A stretch of DNA of 8,842 nt from an uncultured Lachnospiraceae bacterium (GCA_902489925.1 CABUBX010000087.1:1-8842); one strand, 5' to 3'; shown: positions 1 to 6,882, counted from the first letter of the stretch. The notes: a model not told the origin generated them from the sequence alone. Made by a program: numbers and translations.

Positions 1-86
1 TGACAAAGCAGCTCTATGATACTTTAACAGGTATTCAGATGGGACGTATTGAAGCGCCAAAAGGCTGGATTCAGATTATTAAGTAG
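1..86 (+). CDS. ilvE: Branched-chain amino acid aminotransferase, C-terminal end only
   Basis: Only the last 27 codons plus the stop (TAG, 84-86) are in the window; the reading frame begins at base 3. The visible tail reads LYDTLTGIQMGRIEAPKGW followed by IQIIK. This resembles the C-terminus of PLP-dependent branched-chain aminotransferases, where a conserved LTGIQ-G-x-x-GW pattern closes the fold. The enzyme family transfers the amino group between glutamate and leucine, isoleucine or valine in the cytoplasm. A strong terminator begins 30 nt after the stop, so this is the last gene of its transcript. The call rests on a short tail recognised from memory; another fold-type IV PLP enzyme is the main alternative. 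Confidence 0.68.
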   Translation, partial: TKQLYDTLTGIQMGRIEAPKGWIQIIK

Positions 87-115
87 ATAAGAGAACCCCT
101 CTCATTATCTTACCC

Positions 116-163
116 AAACTCCGAAAATGTGACATCGGATAATGTCGCATTTTCGGAGTTTTT
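116..163 (+). terminator. Intrinsic terminator after ilvE-like gene
   Basis: A near-perfect 20-bp stem pairs 116-135 with 142-161, with one G-T wobble and a six-base loop CGGATA (136-141). The right arm runs into a T stretch (159-163). It lies 30 nt downstream of the aminotransferase stop and separates that gene from the RelA-like gene. Confidence 0.92.
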
Positions 164-198
164 CAGTTGCGCTTGTGCTATCAATTTTATTCGAACTA

Positions 199-207
199 TG
201 GTACAAT
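199..207 (+). promoter_or_regulatory. Candidate extended -10 promoter of the RelA-like gene
   Basis: TG at 199-200, one base, then TACAAT at 202-207 forms an extended -10 element (TGnTACAAT). No good -35 hexamer lies 16-18 nt upstream (TATCAA at 179-184 at best), which is tolerated at extended -10 promoters. It sits between the preceding terminator and the RelA-like start codon, about 60 nt upstream of the ATG. The call comes from motif and position only. Confidence 0.5.
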
Positions 208-266
208 AAATATACCATATGACTATATTATGTTCACAGGATGTTATTCGAAAGTGAGTTGAAACT

Positions 267-1361
267 ATGATTGATACCTTAACAACGATTATTAATGAAT
301 ACTATCAGGATTACGATATTTATAAAAAGCTTGAAAACGATGTCAGAGAAATTATCACAACATTACTTGATGTCAACAAGATTAAAATCTCTAATATGAC
401 GCTTAGAATAAAAAGCGAGGAAGCCTTGAAAAATAAGGTTATTTCCAAATCTAAATATGAACATCTGGATGAAATTACGGACATTCTCGGCTGCCGTATC
501 GTTACTTTATTTGAAAGTGATGTTGACAGAATTTTTAATCTCCTTGAAGACACCTTTGAAATCGTAGAAGTCGTTGATAAACGCAAAAAGCACCGTGTCA
601 ACCGCATTGAATTTGGTTATACCTCCCTACACGTCATCGTAAAGTTTACTGACAGTCGTTGTGAGCTTGTCGAATACCAAAAATACAGAAATATTTTATT
701 TGAAATTCAAATCAGAACTGTACTCCAGCACGCATGGGCTGAGGTCGAACACGGTCTCGGATATAAATCTTACTATGAACCACCGATGGAAATTAAGCGT
801 AAGTTAAACCGACTCGCAGGAACTTTGGAAATTTTAGACGAAGAATTTGAATCTATACGCTACAGTATATCTCTGTATAACGCAAGTATCGATCGGGTTG
901 AAAAGGTTTTAAAAACAGACATCAACAAGGATTCTCTTATCGCCTACATGAATACGAGTCCTGTCATTGAAGAAATTGCAAAGGCTGTCGCTGACAAATA
1001 TCATTATAAACTAACGAAAGATCCGATTTTAATCAGCCAACAAAAGCTTGTTGCCAAATTAAATGCACAGGGTTATCAATATATTCATGAAATTAATGAT
1101 GATATAGAAAAACATAAATCAACCGTCATTGCCATCGGCAATGAAATTTCAGAAAGAATTAATTATGATTCAACAGAATTAAATCTCTATGCCACAGTCC
1201 ATTGGTTTTCCTTCATCCCGGTGATTATAAATCTTGTTGCAGGCCACGGCGGTTCGTCAGAAGAAATTTCTGATGAGCTTATTCTCGAAACCTTTATTAA
1301 AAACAATATGTCTATTTTTGATGTATTTACATTGCGGCGCGAAAATGCTGGGGATGAATAA
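267..1361 (+). CDS. RelA/SpoT-type nucleotide pyrophosphokinase with unrecognised C-terminal extension
   Basis: A 364-residue protein. Residues about 45-170 carry the RelA/SpoT synthetase signature: R47-x-K49, DILGCRIV (72-79), FGYTSLH (116-122), EIQIRT (146-151) and HAWAEVEH (155-162) followed by YK. The family transfers pyrophosphate from ATP, normally to GDP or GTP to make the alarmones ppGpp/pppGpp. No HD hydrolase domain precedes it and no TGS/ACT regulatory domains follow, so it is a small stand-alone synthetase type, not the long bifunctional Rel. Residues about 190-364 are mostly helical-looking and unfamiliar to me. An in-frame TGA at 255-257 precludes an upstream start; the ribosome-binding site before ATG 267 is weak. 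Sampled stretches are about 30-35% GC, lower than the genes to the right. Alternative: a toxSAS-like enzyme that pyrophosphorylates tRNA or makes another alarmone. The domain call is secure; the exact substrate is not. Confidence 0.88.
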   Translation: MIDTLTTIINEYYQDYDIYKKLENDVREIITTLLDVNKIKISNMTLRIKSEEALKNKVISKSKYEHLDEITDILGCRIVTLFESDVDRIFNLLEDTFEIVEVVDKRKKHRVNRIEFGYTSLHVIVKFTDSRCELVEYQKYRNILFEIQIRTVLQHAWAEVEHGLGYKSYYEPPMEIKRKLNRLAGTLEILDEEFESIRYSISLYNASIDRVEKVLKTDINKDSLIAYMNTSPVIEEIAKAVADKYHYKLTKDPILISQQKLVAKLNAQGYQYIHEINDDIEKHKSTVIAIGNEISERINYDSTELNLYATVHWFSFIPVIINLVAGHGGSSEEISDELILETFIKNNMSIFDVFTLRRENAGDE

Positions 1362-1376
1362 TCCCCGGCTAATTTT
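1342..1376. terminator. Bidirectional terminator between convergent genes
   Basis: A 9-bp GC-rich stem pairs 1347-1355 with 1361-1369 (one T-G wobble) around the five-base loop GAATA. On the plus strand it is followed by TAATTTT (1370-1376). On the minus strand it is followed by ATTTT (1346-1342). It overlaps the RelA-like stop codon (1359-1361) and the sigma-factor stop codon (1369-1371), so one hairpin can serve both genes. Confidence 0.8.
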
Positions 1377-1857
1377 CTTGCATATAATTTTTGACACAGA
1401 AGAGGCTTCTATATACTCTCTTTTTACAGGCATCCACACTGATTCCGTAAACATCTGAAATTTCCCTGTAGTTGTATTTCAATTTAAATCTTAGTACAAT
1501 CATATAATAATCCTCATCCGATAAAACGGTTTTAAGCACATGTTTCATTTCAATTTCAGACAACTGGGTACAATCTCCAATAATATTATCATTTTGCTCG
1601 GTCTCATGACTTTCTATTTTAAATCTTGCTCTTTTAAGCTCTTTAGCTTTATTTTCAGCTGTCCTATAAAGCCAACCTTGAGGACATGGATGCCCCAAAA
1701 GCTCGGCATTTTTCTCACATGCGACACAAAAAGTTTCCTGTGAGACTTCATTTGCAAAATCTTCTGAACCGTAACGACGAATCAGAAAGGTTTTCAGCAA
1801 GTTTCCATAGTTTCTATAAAGATTACCTATATACATTTCCCTTCTGCTTCTCATCAT
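1369..1857 (-). CDS. ECF-type RNA polymerase sigma factor
   Basis: A 162-residue protein with the two-domain plan of group IV (ECF) sigma factors. Region 2 spans about 8-80 and includes NEVSQETFCVACEKN (core-binding helix, 36-50) and GWLYRTAENKAKELKRA (2.4-like, 61-77). Region 4 spans about 104-158 with a helix-turn-helix around YREISDVYGISVDACKKRVYRSL-type residues 130-152. It would direct RNA polymerase to a small set of promoters. I chose ATG at 1857 because the AGGAGG at 1863-1868 lies 5 nt before it; the adjacent ATG at 1854 (8 nt) is equally possible. The longer frame starting TTG at 1881 would put the ribosome-binding site inside the gene. No anti-sigma gene adjoins it: hflX lies upstream and the convergent RelA-like gene downstream. 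Target genes cannot be inferred. Confidence 0.87.
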   Translation of the reverse strand: MMRSRREMYIGNLYRNYGNLLKTFLIRRYGSEDFANEVSQETFCVACEKNAELLGHPCPQGWLYRTAENKAKELKRARFKIESHETEQNDNIIGDCTQLSEIEMKHVLKTVLSDEDYYMIVLRFKLKYNYREISDVYGISVDACKKRVYRSLFCVKNYMQEN

Positions 1858-1862
1858 AACTT

Positions 1863-1868
1863 CCTCCT
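1863..1868 (-). promoter_or_regulatory. Ribosome-binding site that fixes the sigma-factor start
   Basis: A perfect AGGAGG reads on the minus strand, 5 nt before ATG 1857 and 8 nt before ATG 1854. Its position rules out the upstream in-frame TTG at 1881 as the start. Confidence 0.85.
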
Positions 1869-1937
1869 CTTGTAGGTACAAAACTACAGCTCCTTAAAAG
1901 CCGCAAAATGAAATTCCCCGTTTATAATAAATACCCC

Positions 1938-1965
1938 TTTAGAATAGGAAGGCTTATCTGTTCAA
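1938..1965 (-). promoter_or_regulatory. Candidate promoter of the sigma-factor gene
   Basis: On the minus strand TTGAAC (1965-1960), a 16-nt spacer and TCTAAA (1943-1938) lie between the hflX terminator and the sigma-factor start. As a housekeeping promoter it matches 4 of 6 bases in each hexamer. The AAC in the -35 and the TCTA in the -10 also recall ECF-type promoters, which would fit autoregulation; that part is inference. A second AT-rich -10-like block (TATTATAAA) lies just downstream. Confidence 0.3.
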
Positions 1966-1985
1966 ATAAACATCCCCCATATTAT

Positions 1986-2047
1986 AAAAAGTGAGAATTT
2001 CTGCCCACATAATCTATAACAAATTTATGTGCAAAAATTCTCACTTT
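1986..2047 (-). terminator. Intrinsic terminator after hflX
   Basis: A long interrupted hairpin. A 13-bp outer stem pairs 1988-2000 with 2035-2047, an asymmetric internal loop follows (2001-2005 / 2032-2034), and a 7-bp upper stem pairs 2006-2012 with 2025-2031 around a 12-nt loop. Read on the minus strand it is followed by TTTTT (1990-1986, partly within the stem foot) and ATAAT. It begins about 45 nt past the hflX stop and insulates the sigma-factor gene from read-through. Confidence 0.85.
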
Positions 2048-2091
2048 ATTCATCTTAGAAAAATTCAAATTGAATACAAAACAACCAGTAA

Positions 2092-3351
2092 CTACCGTTT
2101 TGTCAACCGACCGTAAATATCCTGCGGAATCCACGCCGCAACCGAAATTCCTTCATCCGTATATTCTTCTTTAAGCAACTGCCCATACTTTCGTATAAGG
2201 CTGATGAGTCCCGCATCCTTATACTCAAGTACCTGTTCAAAATATATTTTTTGAGCTCTCAAAATATCTTCTATGGCATCTAAAAGACTTTTAAGTCCTA
2301 TATCCTTGCCGGCTGAAATAAATACCTCTTTATCTGCATTGAAATCGCGGATTTCTCCTCTGGTTTCATCACTCACCTTGTCTATTTTATTAAAAGCTGT
2401 AATCATCGGTTTTCCTGTAACCTCAAGCTTTTCCAATGTCTCATATACTGTATGCATCTGCGATGTCATCTGCGGATTCGACAAGTCAACCATATGAATA
2501 ATAATATCCGCAAACTTTGCTTCCTCCAGTGTTGACCTAAAAGCATTGATAAGATGATGCGGCAGCTTCCGTATAAATCCAACAGTATCCGTTAAAAGAA
2601 GCTGCTGTCCGCTCTCTAACGTAATACTTCGTGTTGTCGGATCCAATGTCGCAAACAGCTTGTCCTCTTCAAGTACCCCTGCCTCGGTCAGCCTGTTTAA
2701 AAGTGTTGATTTGCCTGCATTCGTATAACCAACGATAGCTGCCACCGGAATACCGGTTTTCCCCCTTTGTTCCCGAGTCACCTCACGATGTCGTTTGACA
2801 GTCTCAAGCTCTTTGTTTAACTGCGCAATCCTTGACTTTATAAGACGTCTGTCAATCTCCAGTTTCTTCTCTCCCGGACCTCTTGTACCGATACCGCCAC
2901 CAAGTCTTGACATGGACGAACCAAAACCGATTAACCTTGTCGCGCGGTATTTAAGCTGTGCCAGCTCAACCTGAAGCTTTCCTTCCCGTGTGGAGGCTCT
3001 TGCTGCAAAAATATCGAGAATAACTAAAGTTCTATCCATTACCTTTGTATCTAAAATATCTGTAAGATTCGCCATCTGTGCCGGTGAAAGCTCATCATCG
3101 CAAATAATGCCATCCGCACCTGCACTTTCTATCAAATCTGCCAATTCTTCAATTTTACCCTTGCCCAGATATGTTCCCGGATGGATTGCTTCCCTGTTTT
3201 GTATAAGACGCCCTACCGGCACTGCCCCTGCAGTCTTTGCAAGCTCGGCAAGCTCATCTAAGGATTCTTCGACACAGTCTGCCTCTGATGTGCTGACACC
3301 AACTAAAATTACTTTTTCTTCAAGCTGTTTTGTTTCTATCATCTCTGACAT
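2092..3351 (-). CDS. hflX: GTPase HflX, ribosome-splitting factor
   Basis: A 419-residue protein of normal HflX length. The N-terminal nucleotide-binding-like domain (about 12-115) is followed by the linker signature SRLGGGIGTRGPGEKKLE (148-165) and a helical hairpin (about 165-198). The G domain carries all motifs: G1 GYTNAGKST (208-216), a switch I region around LDPTTRS (236-242), G3 DTVGF (255-259), G4 NKID (321-324) and G5 SA (346-347). A short C-terminal domain ends in IPQDIYGRLTKR. HflX binds the 50S subunit and splits stalled or stressed 70S ribosomes with GTP. The open frame extends upstream to 3486, but that part overlaps the TPR gene. ATG 3351 has AGAGG 7 nt before it, so I use it. 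It is the downstream gene of a tight pair with the TPR gene (10 nt between stop and start) and ends at a strong terminator. Confidence 0.96.
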   Translation of the reverse strand: MSEMIETKQLEEKVILVGVSTSEADCVEESLDELAELAKTAGAVPVGRLIQNREAIHPGTYLGKGKIEELADLIESAGADGIICDDELSPAQMANLTDILDTKVMDRTLVILDIFAARASTREGKLQVELAQLKYRATRLIGFGSSMSRLGGGIGTRGPGEKKLEIDRRLIKSRIAQLNKELETVKRHREVTREQRGKTGIPVAAIVGYTNAGKSTLLNRLTEAGVLEEDKLFATLDPTTRSITLESGQQLLLTDTVGFIRKLPHHLINAFRSTLEEAKFADIIIHMVDLSNPQMTSQMHTVYETLEKLEVTGKPMITAFNKIDKVSDETRGEIRDFNADKEVFISAGKDIGLKSLLDAIEDILRAQKIYFEQVLEYKDAGLISLIRKYGQLLKEEYTDEGISVAAWIPQDIYGRLTKR

Positions 3352-3358
3352 ATTTATA

Positions 3359-3363
3359 CCTCT
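3359..3363 (-). promoter_or_regulatory. hflX ribosome-binding site overlapping the TPR stop codon
   Basis: AGAGG on the minus strand sits 7 nt before ATG 3351. Its first two bases are the AG of the TPR gene's TAG stop (3364-3362). Ribosomes ending the TPR gene therefore sit on the hflX initiation region, which suggests translational coupling. Confidence 0.75.
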
Positions 3364-4792
3364 AATTTTGTCTTGATTCAAGGAAAATAAGCTCTTTGGC
3401 AGCCGCTTCATCTTCCGGATACTTTGTGACATATTCCTGCATTTTTTCATAGGCAACCTGCCATTGTCCCATCTTTTCCAAAGCATTCACTTCATTAAAT
3501 CGAAGCTGGGCATCAACGGTTCTGTCGTTCAAGGCAATGCCTGTTGCAAAGGCTGCTGCCGCCTCAGCATACCGTCCGACCTTTTCAAGACATACGCCAT
3601 ATTCGTTATATGCAAGCGCACTGTCTGTATGCTCTGTAAAATACAAATCAAAGCAGCCAATCGCTTCCTCATAATTTTCCTGATGCATATAATTTTGTGC
3701 TTTTCCGAAATAAGCTTCTGTATAGCCTTGGGAAACAGCCGTGTCAAAAGCTGTCAGAGCCTGTTCAAAGTCTTCAAGATACATATAAATCAATCCCTGA
3801 TTTGTATAGTCCTCACCGCTTTTTGCCGTAAGCGTCAAAGCTTCTTTTAATACCTTTTCAGCATCTCTTTCCTTTCCCTGCTCAAAAAGCACCCTATAAA
3901 GCGATAAATAAACTTTGTAGTTTTTCCGATTCATCTCCAGTGCCTTATACAAATCATTTTCCGCATTTGTATTGTCCCCTACCTGCTGATAGGCCATACC
4001 GCGAAGCATATAGGCATCTGCATTGCCCGTCTGCTCAATAATCTTTGTATAAGTCAATACTGAACCGACACTGTCGCCGCTGCGTTCCTGTGCCTCAGCT
4101 AAATAAAATAAAATATCTATCTCCTGAGCCGTATATCTATTTCCGGCAGATGCGAGCGCCTTGCTGAAAGCATCGAGTGCCCCCGCATAATCTCCCTTGT
4201 AAAGGTGGGCGATTCCCTGACCTCGCTTTGCGGCCTGTACTTCATTTTTTTGGTGTGTCCGTGACTCAGCCTGCTCAAAAGTCGCTAAAGCCTCATCAAA
4301 CTTTGCTTCCTGAATCTGTGACATACCAAGGTGCACATAATACTGAGCATTTGTTTTGTCATATTTGACGGCTTCGGCAAACAACTGGGAGGCGCGGGCA
4401 TAGTCGCCGCTGTTATAGGCCTTCATCCCTTCATCATCGCTTTTTGTGCCGGCGCCAAAACTTCTTATTAAGAAAAATGCTGCCGTAATAATTATTACAA
4501 TAAAAATCAAAGCCAAAGCTTTAAAAGCCCCGGATGTTTTCTTTCTTCCTTTTCTTTTTGCTGCCGTTCGGCTGTTACGATGCCTGCTGTCCTGCGTCCG
4601 TTTTTCACTGCCTTTTTTATAGTTCTTCTCTGTCTTTCTGCCGCTTTGAGACCGACGGCGGCTGTCATCAGACTGCTGCCTCATCCTGTCACCGGCTGCG
4701 GGGCGCGATTGACGCGTCGCATCCGCCTTTCTTGTATGTCCCGGAATAATTGTATCTGTATCCGGATTAAATTTATGTTTATGATGGTTCAA
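3362..4792 (-). CDS. Membrane-anchored tetratricopeptide-repeat (TPR) protein
   Basis: A 476-residue protein in three parts. Residues 1-89 are hydrophilic and very rich in Arg, Lys, Ser and His, likely disordered. Residues about 91-111 form one hydrophobic segment (ALALIFIVIIITAAFFLI). Residues about 117-470 are a run of TPR-like helix pairs, seen in repeated patterns such as A-Y-N-S-G-D-Y-A-R-A-S-Q-L-F (125-138), Y-K-G-D-Y-A-G-A-L-D-A-F (198-209), L-E-D-F-E-Q-A-L-T-A-F (339-349) and V-G-R-Y-A-E-A-A-A-A-F (405-415). The basic N-terminus predicts it stays in the cytoplasm with the TPR domain outside (a type II anchor). TPR domains bind other proteins; no catalytic motif is visible and the partner is unknown. 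The start is TTG at 4792, supported by GGAGGTG 7 nt upstream; the next in-frame Met is residue 37. It is directly upstream of hflX with coupled translation. Confidence 0.88.
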   Translation of the reverse strand: MNHHKHKFNPDTDTIIPGHTRKADATRQSRPAAGDRMRQQSDDSRRRSQSGRKTEKNYKKGSEKRTQDSRHRNSRTAAKRKGRKKTSGAFKALALIFIVIIITAAFFLIRSFGAGTKSDDEGMKAYNSGDYARASQLFAEAVKYDKTNAQYYVHLGMSQIQEAKFDEALATFEQAESRTHQKNEVQAAKRGQGIAHLYKGDYAGALDAFSKALASAGNRYTAQEIDILFYLAEAQERSGDSVGSVLTYTKIIEQTGNADAYMLRGMAYQQVGDNTNAENDLYKALEMNRKNYKVYLSLYRVLFEQGKERDAEKVLKEALTLTAKSGEDYTNQGLIYMYLEDFEQALTAFDTAVSQGYTEAYFGKAQNYMHQENYEEAIGCFDLYFTEHTDSALAYNEYGVCLEKVGRYAEAAAAFATGIALNDRTVDAQLRFNEVNALEKMGQWQVAYEKMQEYVTKYPEDEAAAKELIFLESRQN

Positions 4793-4797
4793 AAGAA

Positions 4798-4804
4798 CAC
4801 CTCC
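4798..4804 (-). promoter_or_regulatory. Ribosome-binding site fixing a TTG start for the TPR gene
   Basis: GGAGGTG reads on the minus strand, with 7 nt between GGAGG and TTG at 4792-4790. No ATG or GTG lies at a usable distance in frame, so the TTG start is well supported. Confidence 0.85.
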
Positions 4805-4862
4805 GTTTTATCTATCCCATCAGCTGCCAGACATACTCCGACTTTTTGCCGCTGTTAAAACT

Positions 4863-4891
4863 ATTATAGGTGGTGTCCCTTTAAAATGCAA
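4863..4891 (-). promoter_or_regulatory. Promoter of the TPR-hflX operon, inside the end of the Rnf-like gene
   Basis: On the minus strand TTGCAT (4891-4886), exactly 17 nt, then a perfect TATAAT (4868-4863). The -10 overlaps the stop codon of the Rnf-like gene (TAA, 4866-4864) and the -35 lies within its last codons. Transcription would start near 4856, giving a leader of roughly 60 nt before the TTG start. There is no terminator hairpin between the two genes, so read-through from upstream is also possible. Confidence 0.65.
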
Positions 4892-6879
4892 GTAATAATT
4901 CCGTGCACAATTGCAATCAATGCTGCCCCGGCTTTCAAGCCTGACGCAAAATATCCGCATACAACACAGGCAGCCGCCAGCAGCACCGATGCTTTCAGAC
5001 GGTTTTTATAAGATAGTCCACCCCGAAACCACCGCTGCCCTAAAAACAGCGCAAGTACAAGTGCCTCGGCTGTGGAAATTTTCAAAAATACCAGCAGCGA
5101 TATGCCATATACCAACATCGGTAAAATATAAATATAACCTAAAAGCCGTAAAAGTAAGGCCGCAATCAAAGAAGCGGCTGCCACTGCCCCCATCTCCCAC
5201 GGCTGCACAAAAAAAAGCCCCGGTTCACCGCCGTACATCCATAAAATAACTGCACCGGCAGCTGCCGGCGTATTCAGCCAAAAATGCCGCCGCCACAATA
5301 TTTTTTCAGCTAAAGTTCCCAGAAAACAGGAAGCCAATAAGGCGGAGAGCGGAACAAACTGCGGCAGAATAAGACCAAGACTTATACCGTCCGCCACCCC
5401 TTCAAGCAAATGACTTTTAGGAAACAGCCCGGGCAAAAAGCCCGAAAGTATTTCATGAAAAGCCATCATAAAAAAAGCAGCAAAAACAATCTGCCCGGCA
5501 GTTCCCATCCCCTCTGCTGCCATACGCACAAGTACCGGAAGCGCCAGCGCACAAATCCAAATCCCATAGGCTAATTGACAATTGTTTGCCGAATGTCTGT
5601 GAGGCGGCGCATCACTTTTCAAAACTGCCTCTGTCAAATCTGTCCCTTTAGGCAGCGGGATATATTGTGACTTTAACTGACGTTGTTTCTTATCTCTCTT
5701 TTGTGGTTTATTTTTGTGCCTGCTCTTTTCAGTTTTCACACTATCCGTTCGCCGTATACGTTCCTCCAGTGAAATCCCCGCAGGACAAATATAACTGCAC
5801 AGATTACAATGAATACATTTCTGCAAAGTTTCTTTATTCAACATATACGGTGATACAAAAACCGGACAGACTTGCTCACACAAATTACAGCCAATGCATT
5901 TTGTCACATCCCTTGTCATTTCCGGTACCATACTTTCATTGAGAACGCAAATCTGACGCACCGGAAATTTTATCGCCTCATCTGCGGATGCGGCACGTCC
6001 GCTCATTAATCCCCCCAAAATAATACGGCTCTCCAACAGCTGTTCCTTTTTAAGTCCAAGTGCTGCCAAAACATCTCTAACTAAGGCCCCGACAGGCAGT
6101 TTAACAATATTTCTATATTTTTCAGGCATTACTACAGACACATACATATTCAAAGCAGGTTCATGCTCATAGAAGCCCTGGTAGGCATGGACTGCCATTT
6201 GAATGTCAAACCGCGGCCTGCACGCATTAAATTCCGCTTCCATAGGATAGCGCCGTTTCACACACCACACATCAAACACTGTATTTTGACTGAATACCGC
6301 TTTATATTTTCTTATATATTTGTTCAAAAGATAATCGGCTGTATGCCAGCTCTCCTCAATACAAAACACAATTCTTTCAGCGTTCATACACCGTCTCAGC
6401 ACATCCGCCCCAAGTACTGCTTTTTCCGTTTCTTCTATAAGAAGTCTGTAATCCGCCATCTGATAAGGCTCTTTTCCGACACCGCTGATGTAAATTGTTT
6501 CTGCCGTTTTTATGCATTCTCCCGTTAATCCCAACTGTTTTAAAAAAAAGTCACCGTCTGCGGTCTGAAGAAAAGGAATTTCTGCCCACAACATATGCCC
6601 ATGCCTGTATCTTTCAACCTTAATATCAAATACTTCAAGATTACAGCGCTCTTTTCTCCTCAAAATAGAGCCAATGCGCCCATCAATACTCGCATACACC
6701 GGAACATCCTCTTTATATCCCAAAAGGCTTCCCCGACTGACCAATGTATCTTCCTTTATATCCTCCAAAATCTTATCACAGCTTAAAATGACTGATGGCA
6801 CATAAATTTCTCTGATTGCAGTCTCCATAAGTATTCTGTCTTCATCATCGTAAGGGCATATATAACGGCGTACCCTCAC
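4864..6879 (-). CDS. RnfC-RnfD-like fusion: 4Fe-4S protein with polytopic membrane domain
   Basis: A 671-residue protein. Residues about 25-75 match the RnfC barrel domain (VPVYASIDGRIGSI, 59-72). Residues 125-320 follow the RnfC core (EPYQMADYRLLIEE at 137-150; KLPVGALVRDVLAALG at 260-275; IILGGLMSG at 286-294). Two complete 4Fe-4S motifs follow: C328/C331/C334/C338 and C355/C358/C361/C365. A basic linker (about 372-432) leads to a hydrophobic domain (about 435-668, perhaps 8-10 helices) resembling RnfD, e.g. DGISLGLILPQFVPL at 497-511. Rnf complexes pass electrons from ferredoxin to NAD+ and pump ions. However, the GxGGAxFP-type loop of RnfC is absent, NGAECEP is replaced by SGVGKEP, and no SGAT flavin-attachment motif is seen in the RnfD part. 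No other rnf gene is present. Start GTG 6879 is supported by GGAGGTGAT. Likely a divergent redox membrane protein of unknown partner. Confidence 0.82.
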   Translation of the reverse strand: MRVRRYICPYDDEDRILMETAIREIYVPSVILSCDKILEDIKEDTLVSRGSLLGYKEDVPVYASIDGRIGSILRRKERCNLEVFDIKVERYRHGHMLWAEIPFLQTADGDFFLKQLGLTGECIKTAETIYISGVGKEPYQMADYRLLIEETEKAVLGADVLRRCMNAERIVFCIEESWHTADYLLNKYIRKYKAVFSQNTVFDVWCVKRRYPMEAEFNACRPRFDIQMAVHAYQGFYEHEPALNMYVSVVMPEKYRNIVKLPVGALVRDVLAALGLKKEQLLESRIILGGLMSGRAASADEAIKFPVRQICVLNESMVPEMTRDVTKCIGCNLCEQVCPVFVSPYMLNKETLQKCIHCNLCSYICPAGISLEERIRRTDSVKTEKSRHKNKPQKRDKKQRQLKSQYIPLPKGTDLTEAVLKSDAPPHRHSANNCQLAYGIWICALALPVLVRMAAEGMGTAGQIVFAAFFMMAFHEILSGFLPGLFPKSHLLEGVADGISLGLILPQFVPLSALLASCFLGTLAEKILWRRHFWLNTPAAAGAVILWMYGGEPGLFFVQPWEMGAVAAASLIAALLLRLLGYIYILPMLVYGISLLVFLKISTAEALVLALFLGQRWFRGGLSYKNRLKASVLLAAACVVCGYFASGLKAGAALIAIVHGIITCILKGHHL

Positions 6880-6882
6880 AAA

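Noticed and set aside
241..270. A nine-codon frame (ATG at 241, TGA at 268-270) that overlaps the RelA-like start as ATGA, resembling a coupled leader peptide.
   Set aside because: Its own ribosome-binding site would be an AGG directly against the ATG, with no proper spacing, and a frame this short is expected by chance.
1858..1881. TTG start at 1881 for the sigma factor.
   Set aside because: The only good AGGAGG lies downstream of that TTG and correctly spaced before ATG 1857/1854; the added residues include the ribosome-binding site itself.
1930..1937. GGGTAT-like block upstream of the sigma-factor gene that resembles a sigma-B -10 element.
   Set aside because: No matching GTTT-type -35 lies 12-15 nt upstream, and sigma-B regulons are not expected in this kind of clostridial organism.
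3352..3486. Upstream extension of the hflX frame by 45 codons.
   Set aside because: It lies wholly within the 3' end of the TPR gene, adds sequence unlike the HflX family, and a good ribosome-binding site precedes ATG 3351.
4793..4856. Possible riboswitch or attenuator in the leader of the TPR-hflX operon (GTTTTA and TAAAAC are complementary).
   Set aside because: The pairing is only six AT-rich base pairs across a distance of about 45 nt, with no recognisable riboswitch core and no T-tract hairpin.
4534..5942. Several open frames of 60-120 codons on the plus strand opposite the TPR and Rnf-like genes.
   Set aside because: They are antisense to well-supported genes, lack ribosome-binding sites and show no recognisable protein features.
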